A stretch of DNA of 64,000 bases from Parvibaculaceae bacterium (GCA_028283765.1 JAPWJY010000009.1:186001-250000); one strand, 5' to 3'. Shown: positions 29,030-37,514, counted from the first letter of the stretch. Made by a program: numbers and translations. Notes: a model not told the origin generated them from the sequence alone.

Positions 29030-29515
29030 TCAGGCCGAGGATTTACCAGCCGATGAGCGGCTCGATGCCGTCTGGAGCTCACGCCTGAGCTGGTTAAGGC
29101 GCAAGGTCATGGCACCGGCTCGCTGATCCTCCGGGACCTCAACGATCTCGCTGTAGAGCCGCGTGGCGACCTTGACGCTCTGCCCCATGCCAATCCTTTG
29201 GTTTTCTTCCCGGTAAAGGGCCTGTACGGCCTCTGTGAGCCTGCCAAGCAGCTCGCCATCAATGCCGGGAGCATCCCTGTAATCAGGAGAGGCCGTGCTG
29301 GCGGGCTCGGCGCCGAGCAGCCAATCCACTGAAACATTGGATTTTTTAGCTATCCGCAATAAGTGCTCGGCTTTCGGAATCGACCCCTCTCGCCAGATCC
29401 TGTCGAAGGTGGCGCTCGGGATGCCGACTTCCTTCGCCCAGATATATGGCTTCTTGTCGCCGATCAGCAATTTAAGCCTGTCCTTGAAATCGGAGTTCCC
29501 TATTTCAGAGTTCAT
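29030..29515 (-). CDS. Phage CI/c-type repressor with N-terminal HTH
   Basis: 161-residue DNA-binding protein. Residues 9-70 form the CI-repressor HTH domain: FKDRLKLLIGDKKPYIWAKE, VGIPSATFDRIWREGSIPKAEHLLRIAK, and VSVDWLLG. The remaining ~90 residues are mostly helical, with no S24 (LexA-like) peptidase. Such proteins control lysogeny in P2/Mu-type phages. Its ATG (29513-29515) lies inside repeated AACTC operator-like elements, implying autoregulation. Divergent to the right is a broken Ner-like gene. No integrase, transposase or structural phage gene is nearby, so this appears to be an orphan immunity repressor. Confidence 0.82.
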   Translation of the reverse strand: MNSEIGNSDFKDRLKLLIGDKKPYIWAKEVGIPSATFDRIWREGSIPKAEHLLRIAKKSNVSVDWLLGAEPASTASPDYRDAPGIDGELLGRLTEAVQALYREENQRIGMGQSVKVATRLYSEIVEVPEDQRAGAMTLRLNQLRRELQTASSRSSAGKSSA

Positions 29516-29532
29516 CAGGGCAACTCCGAAAT
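29487..29532. promoter_or_regulatory. Putative repressor operators overlapping the repressor start
   Basis: Three copies of an AACTC-type element: complement of AACTCCGATTT at 29487-29497, complement of AACTCTGAAAT at 29502-29512, and AACTCCGAAAT at 29522-29532. The last two form an inverted pair with a nine-base spacer around the repressor start codon. Confidence 0.6.
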
Positions 29533-29622
29533 CGAACCAACGTGGAACCCAATGCTCAGGAAGGAAATTTCTCCTTTTGTTTCATTCACTTGATGGAACC
29601 CATGACAGAGCGGAGCAAACAC

Positions 29623-29633
29623 AACTCCGAAAC
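29623..29633. promoter_or_regulatory. Putative repressor operator (distal copy)
   Basis: AACTCCGAAAC, matching the copy at 29522 in ten of eleven positions, 12 bp before the -35 box of the rightward promoter. Confidence 0.55.
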
Positions 29634-29644
29634 GGAAATCATGG

Positions 29645-29673
29645 TTGAATAACTCTAAAAACGGGGTTACACT
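29645..29673 (+). promoter_or_regulatory. Rightward sigma-70-type promoter with embedded operator
   Basis: TTGAAT at 29645-29650 and TACACT at 29668-29673 with a 17-bp spacer. A fifth AACTC element (AACTCTAAAAA, 29651-29661) fills the first part of the spacer, so a bound repressor would block RNA polymerase. This is the layout expected of a phage early promoter. Confidence 0.55.
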
Positions 29674-29740
29674 CGTCATGGAAGTTGAATCTTGCCTCTG
29701 TTTAAAAGCCCGCCTTCACCAGGGCGGGTCAGGTAGAAAA

Positions 29741-29961
29741 ATGCCGTGCACAGCCGGAGGGATGCACCCGGAAGAAATAAAAGCCGCCCCGCGCGCCCGC
29801 TACGGCTCGCCTGAGGCCTTTTGCGTTCAGGGCCACGACCCCCGCTCTGCCATCCGCTTCGCTCTCAAGCGGGCATGGCGGCGGGTCGAGGCGCTGACAT
29901 CACGGCGCTCGACAGCATTCTGGCCTCCCAGTTGTTCTGGCCCGCTTCAGGACTCTCCTGA
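29741..29961 (+). pseudogene. Ner/Nlp-like DNA-binding regulator, frameshifted
   Basis: From ATG 29741 (or ATG 29762, which has CCGGAGGG before it) the frame gives MHPEEIKAAPRARYG, then PRSAIRFALKRAWRRVEA. This resembles the Mu Ner / E. coli Nlp (SfsB) family pattern HPxxIxAxLR ... AL.R.W...E. After about 29891 similarity jumps to another frame (ITALDSILASQLFWPASGLS, 29899-29958, stop 29959-29961), where the family's expected AL......WP ending appears. One base is missing or two are extra near 29891-29898. Ner is the early repressor transcribed opposite to c in Mu-like phages. A sequencing error is an alternative to genuine decay. Confidence 0.55.
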
Positions 29962-29967
29962 AGGACA

Positions 29968-30156
29968 ATGAACCATATTCGCACAACGCTCACACCCGGG
30001 AAGACCTCTCAGGGAAAATCTCTCCAGCCTTCCACGGACGAATGGACCGGCCAGCGGCAAGAAACGTCCGTTTCCACCGGACCGAAACGATCAGCCTTCA
30101 TGAAAGGTTTGCTGCTTTTCCTGTGGCACTTCTCAAACAGGGAATATCCTCAATAG
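29968..30156 (+). CDS. Small hypothetical protein downstream of the Ner-like gene
   Basis: 62 codons from ATG 29968, with GAAGGA just upstream and a start placed seven bases after the restored Ner-frame stop. The product is polar with a hydrophobic stretch near the end (AFMKGLLLFLWHF). I recognise no family. It may be a remnant of the next phage gene or a chance frame. Confidence 0.22.
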   Translation: MNHIRTTLTPGKTSQGKSLQPSTDEWTGQRQETSVSTGPKRSAFMKGLLLFLWHFSNREYPQ

Positions 30157-30165
30157 ACGCCGATT

Positions 30166-30468
30166 TCAGCCGGCGATCTGGTCCATGATCCGTGCCAGCT
30201 TGACATCGCGCTTGCTCAGGCCATCGACGTCATGGGTAGTCAGCGTCACCTCGACCTTGTTGTAGACGTTGAACCATTCAGGGTGATGATCGGCCTTTTC
30301 CGCCTCGAGTGCGACCCGGGCCATGAAACCGAACGCCTCGTTGAAGTTGTTGAACCTGAAAGTCTTCTGGATCGCATCGCGTTTCGGGTCAAGAGTCCAG
30401 CCGGGGAGTTTTTCCAGCGCGGCCTTGTGTTCCTTGTCCGTCAATCTGGTGATTTTGCCTTTGGGCAT
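30166..30468 (-). CDS. phhB: Pterin-4a-carbinolamine dehydratase
   Basis: Dehydrates 4a-hydroxytetrahydropterin, recycling the cofactor of aromatic amino acid hydroxylases; some homologues act in molybdopterin metabolism. From ATG 30466-30468 (GAGGAAG upstream) the protein is 100 residues, normal for the family. The active-site region [20 protein letters not shown] followed by [12 protein letters not shown] contains the three conserved His. No phenylalanine hydroxylase gene is adjacent. Confidence 0.93.
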   Translation of the reverse strand: MPKGKITRLTDKEHKAALEKLPGWTLDPKRDAIQKTFRFNNFNEAFGFMARVALEAEKADHHPEWFNVYNKVEVTLTTHDVDGLSKRDVKLARIMDQIAG

Positions 30469-30554
30469 GATCTTCCTCACGGTTTGCTGCTGCGGCCTGT
30501 TCTCCAACCCTCGTCTCTCTTGAGAGCGAGATCAAGCATGCCTAGATAGCATGT

Positions 30555-30956
30555 ATGACGGAGAAAGCGCTGAAGGCTCCGGGCCTTGAGGATTTCGAGA
30601 AGATCGCGGCAAGCGCCTATGCGCGCCTGCCGAAGCAGTTCCGTGCGCTCTGCGGCAATGTCGTTATCAAGGTCGAGGACCTGCCCTCGCGGGAGGTTCT
30701 CGCGCAGATGGGCATTGATAACCCGCTCGACCTGATGGGGCTTTATTCAGGCGTGGAGCTGACGCGGCAGAGCGTGTTCATGCCGCCGCTTCTCCCTGAC
30801 ATGGTGTTTCTCTACCGGCTTCCAATCCTGCGCTACTGGCAGGAATATGACGAAACCGTCGAGGATATTATTTCTCATGTGCTGGTCCATGAGATCGGCC
30901 ATCATTTCGGCCTCTCCGACGATGACATGGAACATATCGAGCGCAGCCAGGATTAA
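30555..30956 (+). CDS. Minimal zincin metallopeptidase-like protein
   Basis: 133-residue protein of the short metallopeptidase family found widely in actinobacteria and alphaproteobacteria. The zinc-binding motif is HEIGHHFGLSDDDM near residues 112-125 (HExxHxxGxxD type), preceded by FMPPLLPDMVFLYRLPILRYW. It is too short for a normal protease and its physiological role is unknown. The stop overlaps the convergent thpR stop at a TTAA. Confidence 0.88.
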   Translation: MTEKALKAPGLEDFEKIAASAYARLPKQFRALCGNVVIKVEDLPSREVLAQMGIDNPLDLMGLYSGVELTRQSVFMPPLLPDMVFLYRLPILRYWQEYDETVEDIISHVLVHEIGHHFGLSDDDMEHIERSQD

Positions 30957-31495
30957 ATATCCGTGAACGGATAGCGCCGCTCGACGACATAGGGGCCGCC
31001 GCCCGTATGAGAGCGTGCCGACATCAGGACGCAGCCTGTCGCGGTGAAAACGGGCGCGGCGAACAGCGAATGCGCCTGAAGCCAGGGAATGATCCCGGCA
31101 GCCGAGAAATGGGCGTTGAGGCGCGCGAGCGTGACGTGGGGCATGAACTTGCGCTTGTCGCTCGAAAGACCCAGCCGCCGCGACACGCTTTCATGGCGGC
31201 CCTGCAACTGAAGCAGCGCGGGCGAGAGCCGCACACCCGCCCACAGGGCGCGCGGCTTGTCATGGCCGAATTCGCCGGTGCCCTCGATCTCCACATCGAA
31301 ACAACCGGATTCGGTTTCCGCCAATGCCTCGTCCAGATCGGCCGCGACATCTTCGGGAACATCCCCGAAGAAGCGCAACGTGATATGAAAGCTCTCGCGC
31401 CCGATCCAGCGTGCGCCCTCAAGCCCGCCTTGCAGCAGGGCAAGGCGGTTCGCGGCGGAATCGGGAATTTCGAGCGCGGAGAAAAGGCGGATCAT
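30953..31495 (-). CDS. thpR: RNA 2',3'-cyclic phosphodiesterase ThpR (LigT-like)
   Basis: 2H phosphoesterase opening 2',3'-cyclic phosphates to 2'-phosphates on RNA. The 180-residue protein has the two catalytic motifs HITLRFFG (near residue 37) and HVTLARL (near residue 119) and the start RLFSALEIPD. Its stop overlaps that of the zincin gene. The aldo/keto reductase gene is 15 bp upstream in the same orientation, so co-transcription is likely. Confidence 0.92.
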   Translation of the reverse strand: MIRLFSALEIPDSAANRLALLQGGLEGARWIGRESFHITLRFFGDVPEDVAADLDEALAETESGCFDVEIEGTGEFGHDKPRALWAGVRLSPALLQLQGRHESVSRRLGLSSDKRKFMPHVTLARLNAHFSAAGIIPWLQAHSLFAAPVFTATGCVLMSARSHTGGGPYVVERRYPFTDI

Positions 31496-31510
31496 GGCGT
31501 TCTCGTCTGC

Positions 31511-32557
31511 TTACGGGCAGGGATTGGGCTGGAGATGATGCGCCTCGTTGAGGTCCTTTTCCAGTTCCTCGCTCCATGGCACGTCGATGGAGCCGATCGC
31601 CAGCTTCAACTGCTCCATCGTCGTCGCGCCGATGATGTTGGAGGTAACGAAGGAGCGCGTGGTCGCGAACTGGTTGGCCATCTGTGAGGGGTCGAGCCCA
31701 TGTTTTGCGGCAATCGCCAGATAAAGCTCGACGGCCCGGTTCGCCTGCGGCCCTTCATAGCGTTGCAGGCGGTTGAACAATTGCTTGCGTGAGCCCGCAG
31801 GCAAGGCGCCGTTCTGGTATTTGCCGGAAAGATAGCCTTGCGCCAGCGGCGAATAGGCGAGCAGGCCGACATGCTCGCGGTGGGCGATTTCCGCGCCGCC
31901 CAGCTCGAACGTCCGGTTGAGCAGATTGTAGGCGTTCTGGATCGACTGCACGCGGGGAAGGCCCCGGGCGTCCGATTCCTGCACGAACTTCATCGTGCCC
32001 CACGGGGTTTCATTGGAAAGGCCGATATGGCGCACCTTGCCGGTTTTCACAACCTCGGCGAGGGTTTCGAGAATTTCATGGATCGGATGGGCATCCGCCT
32101 TTTCATGCCGGTAGGCGAGGCCGTGGCCGCCGAACAGCGAAACCGGACGGTCCGGCCAGTGAAGCTGGTAGAGGTCGATATAATCCGTCTGGAGACGTTT
32201 CAGGCTCTTATCCACGGCTTCCAGAATCTGCGCGCGGCTATGGTCGGTGGAGGAGCCGTCATCGCGCAGCCAGTTCATCTGGCCCCGGCCCGCCGCCTTG
32301 CTGGCGAGGATCACCTTGTCGCGATTGCCGCTTTTCTTGAACCAGGTGCCGATGATCTGCTCGGTGCGGCCTTGCGTTTCCCGGCGCGGCGGCACGGGAT
32401 ACATCTCGGCGGTGTCGAAGAAATTGACGCCCTGGGCGAGGGCATAGTCCATCTGCTCGTGGCCCTCGGCTTCCGTGTTCTGTTCGCCCCATGTCATGGT
32501 GCCAAGGCAGATGGCGCTCACCTTGAGATCGGTGGTGCCGAGCTTGCGATATTCCAT
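31511..32557 (-). CDS. Aldo/keto reductase, Tas-like
   Basis: NADPH-dependent reductase of the AKR superfamily, 348 residues, similar in layout to E. coli Tas. N-terminal MEYRKLGTTDLKVSAICLGTMTWGEQNT; catalytic tetrad visible as Asp and Tyr in FDTAEMYPVPP, Lys in ILASKAAG, His in LYQLHWPDR. The C-terminal cofactor region contains VTSNIIGATTMEQL. The substrate is unknown. The TesA-like gene lies 36 bp upstream on the same strand. Confidence 0.9.
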   Translation of the reverse strand: MEYRKLGTTDLKVSAICLGTMTWGEQNTEAEGHEQMDYALAQGVNFFDTAEMYPVPPRRETQGRTEQIIGTWFKKSGNRDKVILASKAAGRGQMNWLRDDGSSTDHSRAQILEAVDKSLKRLQTDYIDLYQLHWPDRPVSLFGGHGLAYRHEKADAHPIHEILETLAEVVKTGKVRHIGLSNETPWGTMKFVQESDARGLPRVQSIQNAYNLLNRTFELGGAEIAHREHVGLLAYSPLAQGYLSGKYQNGALPAGSRKQLFNRLQRYEGPQANRAVELYLAIAAKHGLDPSQMANQFATTRSFVTSNIIGATTMEQLKLAIGSIDVPWSEELEKDLNEAHHLQPNPCP

Positions 32558-32593
32558 TGGATGTTCCTGGAGATACTGATTTAGGAGGGATGA

Positions 32594-33292
32594 TTATTGC
32601 GGTGAGGCCGTCCGGCTGGCTTTGGCCTTGCGGACCTCTGCGATGAAGTCTTTCACCGTCGGCAGCAGCCGGGAAACCACGATGGCGACGCCGTCGTCAT
32701 TGGGATGCATGCCGTCGATGGTGAGTCTGGAGTGCTCGTCGGGCAGGACGCCCGCCATGAAGAAGGGAATGTAGAGGAGCCCATACTTCTTTGCCAGCCC
32801 GGGGAAGATCGCATTGAATTCCTTGCCATAGTCCGGGCCGAGATTGGGCGGGGCCAGCATGCCCGCCAGCATGACCGGGATGCCGCGCTTCTGAAGCGCG
32901 ACGATGATGGCTTCGAGATTCTTCCCGGTCAGCGCCGGGTCGATGCCGCGCAGGCCGTCGTTTGCGCCCAGTTCGAGGATGACGCCGTCCGTTTCCGGGC
33001 CGATGGCCCAGTCGAGCCGGGAAAGCCCGTCCGTTGTCGTATCGCCGGAAACGCCCGCGTTGACGATCTTCACATCCGCCGCGCCGCTGGCCGCCACGGC
33101 CTCGTTCAGCCGGTCGGGAATGGCGTGGCCCGGCGGCAGCAGATAGCCTGCGGTCAGGCTGTCGCCGAACATGGTGATGGTGACGGGCGCGGGGCCGGCA
33201 AAGACCGGCATGATGGTTGCCGCCATCAGCGCGAGGAAGACCGCCGCCGCAGACGGCAGATGAGCATGGGGGCGAGGCCCGGAATGGGACAT
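32594..33292 (-). CDS. tesA: TesA-like arylesterase / lysophospholipase (SGNH hydrolase)
   Basis: Periplasmic SGNH hydrolase acting on thioesters, aryl esters or lysophospholipids. From ATG 33290-33292 the protein is 232 residues with a signal peptide (hydrophobic AAAVFLALMAATIMPVFAG), block I Ser in FGDSLTAGY, block II NAGVSGDTT, block III LGANDGLRG, and block V DGMHPND. A longer frame exists upstream but would run through the promoter of the divergent ABC operon. It is divergent from an ATPase/permease pair exactly as E. coli tesA is from ybbA-ybbP. Confidence 0.9.
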   Translation of the reverse strand: MSHSGPRPHAHLPSAAAVFLALMAATIMPVFAGPAPVTITMFGDSLTAGYLLPPGHAIPDRLNEAVAASGAADVKIVNAGVSGDTTTDGLSRLDWAIGPETDGVILELGANDGLRGIDPALTGKNLEAIIVALQKRGIPVMLAGMLAPPNLGPDYGKEFNAIFPGLAKKYGLLYIPFFMAGVLPDEHSRLTIDGMHPNDDGVAIVVSRLLPTVKDFIAEVRKAKASRTASPQ

Positions 33293-33374
33293 ATTATCGG
33301 GTTCGGGCTCATTGCAATGTGGCGTGCGGGGGCCATATCCCGACAGGCGCATGGCGAACAGGACAGGATTGCGG

Positions 33375-34067
33375 GTGAGCGAACCGATCATTGAACTTGA
33401 GAACGTCAAACTGAGCCTCAAAAGCGCGGCGGGAACGGTCGACATATTGCGCGGGATTGACCTCAAGGTCGAGCGCGGCGGCGCGGCCGGGCTGATCGGT
33501 CCTTCGGGCTCGGGCAAATCGACGCTCCTGATGGTGCTGGCGGGGCTGGAACGGCCCACGAGCGGCAAGGTGAGGATCGCGGGGGAGGATTTCTCCCGGC
33601 TCGACGAGGATGGCCTCGCCCGCTTTCGCCGCTCCCATATAGGGATCGTCTTTCAATCCTTCCACCTCGTGCCGACGATGAGCGCGCTTGAAAATGTCGC
33701 GATCCCGCTGGAGCTTGCGGGCGTCCGCGATGCGTTCGACCGGGCCGGGGCCGAACTGGCGGGCGTCGGGCTCGGCCATCGGCTGGATCATTATCCAGGC
33801 CAGCTTTCCGGCGGCGAGCAACAGCGCGTGGCGCTGGCCCGCGCCGTCGCAGGCGCCCCGGAAATATTGCTGGCCGACGAGCCGACCGGCAATCTCGATC
33901 AGGCCACGGGAGCGGACATCATCTCCCTGATGTTCGATCTCCATGCCCGCAAGAAGACGACGCTGGTTCTGATCACCCATGACTCCCTGCTCGCGAACCG
34001 GTGCAACCGCGTCATCACCCTGCGCGATGGCCTGATCGAGGGCGAGACGGCGGGAGCGCCTGTGTGA
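33375..34067 (+). CDS. ybbA: ABC transporter ATP-binding protein, YbbA/LolD type
   Basis: ATPase of a MacB/LolCDE-like transporter. Walker [11 protein letters not shown]-loop [17 protein letters not shown], signature [14 protein letters not shown], and Walker [12 protein letters not shown] are all intact. GTG at 33375 begins at the conserved [14 protein letters not shown]; an ATG eight codons upstream (33351) is an alternative start. The stop overlaps the permease ATG (TGATG). Function in the family is extraction or mechanotransmission of membrane-derived substrates rather than import. Confidence 0.92.
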   Translation: MSEPIIELENVKLSLKSAAGTVDILRGIDLKVERGGAAGLIGPSGSGKSTLLMVLAGLERPTSGKVRIAGEDFSRLDEDGLARFRRSHIGIVFQSFHLVPTMSALENVAIPLELAGVRDAFDRAGAELAGVGLGHRLDHYPGQLSGGEQQRVALARAVAGAPEILLADEPTGNLDQATGADIISLMFDLHARKKTTLVLITHDSLLANRCNRVITLRDGLIEGETAGAPV

Positions 34068-36613
34068 TGGCGGGACCGGCGGACGGCTGGGCCCTTGCGT
34101 GGCGCTTCGCCCGGCGCGAGCTGCGTGGCGGATTGCGGGGATTCCGCATCTTTCTCGCCTGCCTCATGCTCGGCGTTTTCGCCATCGCCGCGGTGGGCTC
34201 GGTTTCCTCCGCGCTCGTCGCCGGGCTGGACCATGAAGGGCAGACCATTCTGGGGGGCGATGCCGACGTGGCGGTGATCCACCGGCAGGCGAGCCCCGCG
34301 GAGTTTGCCTTCATCGGCAAGGACAATCAGGTCGCCGTAACCGCGCAGATGCGTTCGATGGCGCGCACTGAAGACAGCAGCCGCCAGAGTCTGGTCGAGT
34401 TGAAGGCTGTCGATGGAGCTTACCCGCTTTATGGCGCGGTCGAGCTTGCTCCCGCCCAGCCATTGGCCCGGGCGCTTGAGCAGCGCAATGGCCGCTGGGG
34501 GGCGGTCGCCGAAAGTACGCTGATCCAGCGCCTCGGCCTTAAAATCGGGGATAATGTCAGGGTCGGCATCGAGAACTTCGAGCTGAGGGGCGAAATCGTC
34601 CATGAGCCGGACCGGGTCGGCGACGGGTTCGCCATCGGTCCCCGGGTCATGATCGCCGATGGCGCGCTGGAGGCCACGGGCCTGATCGTGCCCGGCAGTC
34701 TGGTCACCTATCACTACAAGGTGAAGCGCCCGGCGAATGAGCGCAGCGCCGCCTCGCTCAAGGAATGGACGCAATCCCTTGATGAGGCCTTCCCGGATGC
34801 GGGCTGGCGGGTGCAGGACCGGACCAACAGCGCGCAGGGCGTGCGCTCGTTCGTCAGCCGGGTGGCTCTCTTTCTTTCCTTTGTCGGACTGACGGCGCTT
34901 CTGGTAGGGGGCGTCGGCGTCGCCAATGCGGTCAAAAGCTATATTGACGGCAAGCGGGAAACCATCGCGACCCTGAAATGCCTCGGTGCGACCGGCGATC
35001 TCGTATTCTGCATCTATCTGATGCAGGTGATGGTGCTGGCGGGGCTGGGCACGCTCGGCGGGCTCGTGCTCGGCGCGCTGGTGCCGTTCGTGATGAAGGA
35101 GGTGGCGGGAACCCTGCTGCCGATCCCCGTGAGCTTCGGGCTCTATCCCGCGCCGCTCGTCGTGGCCGCCGCCTATGGTCTGCTGACGGCGCTTGCCTTC
35201 GCCATCTGGCCGGTTGCCCGCGCCCGGGACATTCCCGCCGCAAGCCTGTTCCGTGAACTGGTCGCGCCCGACCGGCGCTGGCCCCGACCGGCCTATGCGG
35301 CAGCGGCGGGCCTGAGCCTGCTGGCGCTGGCGTTGCTTGCCATCGCCACGGCGGACCGGCCGCTCTTCGCGCTCTGGTTCGTGCTGGGCGCAGCGGGCGT
35401 GTTTCTGCTGCTGCGTCTGGCGGCCACGGCCGTGATGGCGCTGGCCGCCCGCGTGCCGCGCCTGCGCCGTCCCGAACTGCGGCTGGCGCTTGCCAACCTG
35501 CACCGGCCCGGCGCGCCGACCGTGGCCGTCATGCTGTCGCTCGGGCTGGGGCTGACGCTGCTCGTCACGGTGTCGCTGATCGACCGCAACCTGACCGCCG
35601 AGATTGCCAAGGATCTGCCCGCGCGCGCGCCCTCGTTCTTTTTCGTCGACATCCAGCGCAACCAGGCGGACCAGTTCGCCGCGCTGGTCGCAAAGCAGCC
35701 GGGCGTCAGCGCTTTCGAACGGGTGCCCATGCTCCGGGGCCGCATCGTCTCGGTCAAGGGGCAGAGCGCCGCCGACATGAAGGTCGCGTCCGACGCCCAG
35801 TGGGCCCTCAAGGGCGACCGGGGCATGACTTTCTCGGCAACGCTGCCGCGCGGTTCGACACTGGCGCAAGGCAAATGGTGGCCCGCGGATTATAAGGGGC
35901 CGCTTCTTGTTTCCATGACGAAGGACATCGCCAAAGGCTTTGGCGCCGGCATCGGCGACAGCATCACCGTCAATGTGCTGGGCCGCGACCTGACGGCGAC
36001 CATCGCCAACACGCGTGATGTGGACTGGACCAGCCTCGGCATCAATTTCGTGCTGGTCTTCTCCCCCGGTGCGCTCGAAGGCGCGCCCTATAGCGAGCTT
36101 GCGACCGTGACCATGGAGCCGCAGGGCGAGCAGGCGCTGGAAACGGTTATTGCCCGCACGTTTCCCAATGTGACCTCGATCCGGGTCAAGGAGGCGCTCG
36201 ACGCGGCGAACGGACTGCTCGGCAACTTTACTCTCGCGATCCGCACCACCAGCATCGTCACGCTGGTGGCGGGCGTGCTGGTGCTGGCGGGGGCCATCGG
36301 CGCGAGCTTCCGCGCCCGCGCCCGCGAGGCGGTGCTGCTGAAGGTGCTGGGGGCGACCCGGGCCCGGGTGCTGGCCATTCAGGCGGCGGAATTCGCCCTG
36401 CTCGGCCTCTGCACCGCGCTGGTCGCCGCTCTGGCGGGCTCGCTTGCCTCCTATCTGGTCGTGGTGGAGGTGATGGGCCTCAAATGGTCGATGCCATGGG
36501 CCGTGCTGGGGTTCACGCTCGTCGGTTCGGTGCTGGCCACGGTCGCGCTGGGGCTTGCCGGCTCCTTCCGCATCCTTTCGGTGCCGCCGGCCCGGATTCT
36601 GCGTCAGGATTGA
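34067..36613 (+). CDS. ybbP: FtsX-like ABC permease, YbbP type
   Basis: 848-residue inner-membrane protein with a duplicated FtsX architecture: N-terminal helix (FRIFLACLMLGVFAIAAVGS), a large periplasmic domain, three helices (LFLSFVGLTALLVGGVGVANAV onward), a middle pair near residue 420-470, a second periplasmic domain and a final three-helix FtsX domain ending SVPPARILRQD. This ten-helix form matches YbbP. It is translationally coupled to the ATPase. The likely role is moving a lipidic or hydrophobic compound, possibly linked to the neighbouring esterase. Confidence 0.9.
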   Translation: MAGPADGWALAWRFARRELRGGLRGFRIFLACLMLGVFAIAAVGSVSSALVAGLDHEGQTILGGDADVAVIHRQASPAEFAFIGKDNQVAVTAQMRSMARTEDSSRQSLVELKAVDGAYPLYGAVELAPAQPLARALEQRNGRWGAVAESTLIQRLGLKIGDNVRVGIENFELRGEIVHEPDRVGDGFAIGPRVMIADGALEATGLIVPGSLVTYHYKVKRPANERSAASLKEWTQSLDEAFPDAGWRVQDRTNSAQGVRSFVSRVALFLSFVGLTALLVGGVGVANAVKSYIDGKRETIATLKCLGATGDLVFCIYLMQVMVLAGLGTLGGLVLGALVPFVMKEVAGTLLPIPVSFGLYPAPLVVAAAYGLLTALAFAIWPVARARDIPAASLFRELVAPDRRWPRPAYAAAAGLSLLALALLAIATADRPLFALWFVLGAAGVFLLLRLAATAVMALAARVPRLRRPELRLALANLHRPGAPTVAVMLSLGLGLTLLVTVSLIDRNLTAEIAKDLPARAPSFFFVDIQRNQADQFAALVAKQPGVSAFERVPMLRGRIVSVKGQSAADMKVASDAQWALKGDRGMTFSATLPRGSTLAQGKWWPADYKGPLLVSMTKDIAKGFGAGIGDSITVNVLGRDLTATIANTRDVDWTSLGINFVLVFSPGALEGAPYSELATVTMEPQGEQALETVIARTFPNVTSIRVKEALDAANGLLGNFTLAIRTTSIVTLVAGVLVLAGAIGASFRARAREAVLLKVLGATRARVLAIQAAEFALLGLCTALVAALAGSLASYLVVVEVMGLKWSMPWAVLGFTLVGSVLATVALGLAGSFRILSVPPARILRQD

Positions 36614-36697
36614 CCCATAATGGCAAGAAGTTGCCGTAAGGTGCCGTCCGGGAGCCCACCTTGCGAAAGGTTCATAATTTACCCATAGCGGTTTCCC

Positions 36698-36726
36698 TTG
36701 AATTGGAGCCTGCGGGGGATGATATT
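36698..36726 (+). promoter_or_regulatory. Candidate promoter for the Bax-inhibitor-1 gene
   Basis: TTGAAT (36698-36703), 17-bp spacer, GATATT (36721-36726), 32 bp before the start codon. Single-sequence match only. Confidence 0.35.
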
Positions 36727-36758
36727 GAAGGCAACTCTCTCCGGGAGGTTTTGCAGAG

Positions 36759-37514
36759 ATGGCTGAATTCAATCAGGATCGTTTCCAGGCACGCAGCGGC
36801 GCCCAAGGCGCTGTCGCGGTCGATCAGGGCCTGCGTTCCTATATGCTCTCCGTTTACAATTACATGGCCGTCGGGCTCGCCCTCACGGGCCTTGTCGCCT
36901 GGGCGACCTTCCAGGCCGCCGTCGTGGCGACGCCGGAGGGCCTTGCCCTCACCGGTTTCGGCAACGCCATTTATGCAAGCCCGCTCAAGTGGGTGGTCAT
37001 GCTGGCCCCGCTCGCCATGGTGTTCTTCCTGAGCTTCAGGGTGAGCAAGATGAGCCTCAGCGCGGCGCAGATCTCGTTCTGGGCCTTCGCAGGCCTGATG
37101 GGACTGTCGCTTTCGAGCATCTTCCTCGTCTATACGGGCGTCAGCATCACGCGCGTGTTCTTCATCACGGCGGCGTCGTTCGGCGCGTTGAGCCTTTATG
37201 GCTACACGACGAAGCGGGATCTTTCGGGCTTCGGCTCGTTCCTGATGATGGGCCTTTTCGGCATCATCATCGCCTCGCTGGTGAACCTGTTCCTCCACTC
37301 GACCATGATGCAGTTCGTCATCTCGATCATCGGCGTGCTGGTGTTCGCGGGCCTCACCGCCTATGACACCCAGCGCATCAAGGAAATGTACTGGGTCGGG
37401 GACGCGGCCGCCGCCGCAGGCAAGAAGGCGATCATGGGCGCGCTGTCGCTCTACCTCAACTTCATCAACATGTTCCTGATGCTGCTCCAGCTTTTCGGCA
37501 ACCAGCGCAACTGA
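36759..37514 (+). CDS. Bax inhibitor-1/YccA family membrane protein
   Basis: 251-residue inner-membrane protein with about seven hydrophobic helices, including YNYMAVGLALTGLVAW, VFFITAASFGALSLYGY and FAGLTAYDTQRIKEMYW. The last is the C-terminal acidic signature linked to pH-sensitive calcium leak in BI-1 homologues; bacterial YccA modulates FtsH. ATG 36759 is preceded by GGGAGG. It is monocistronic, with an intrinsic terminator 42 bp after the stop. Confidence 0.92.
   Translation: MAEFNQDRFQARSGAQGAVAVDQGLRSYMLSVYNYMAVGLALTGLVAWATFQAAVVATPEGLALTGFGNAIYASPLKWVVMLAPLAMVFFLSFRVSKMSLSAAQISFWAFAGLMGLSLSSIFLVYTGVSITRVFFITAASFGALSLYGYTTKRDLSGFGSFLMMGLFGIIIASLVNLFLHSTMMQFVISIIGVLVFAGLTAYDTQRIKEMYWVGDAAAAAGKKAIMGALSLYLNFINMFLMLLQLFGNQRN

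Noticed and set aside
29708-29729. Six-bp GC hairpin between the rightward phage-type promoter and the Ner-like start
   Set aside because: There is no T-tract or alternative pairing, so an attenuator cannot be supported.
33899-36772. Open frame of more than 900 codons opposite the FtsX-like permease gene
   Set aside because: The composition is extreme (Arg/Gln/His-rich), without domains, and the sense strand encodes an obvious ten-helix permease.
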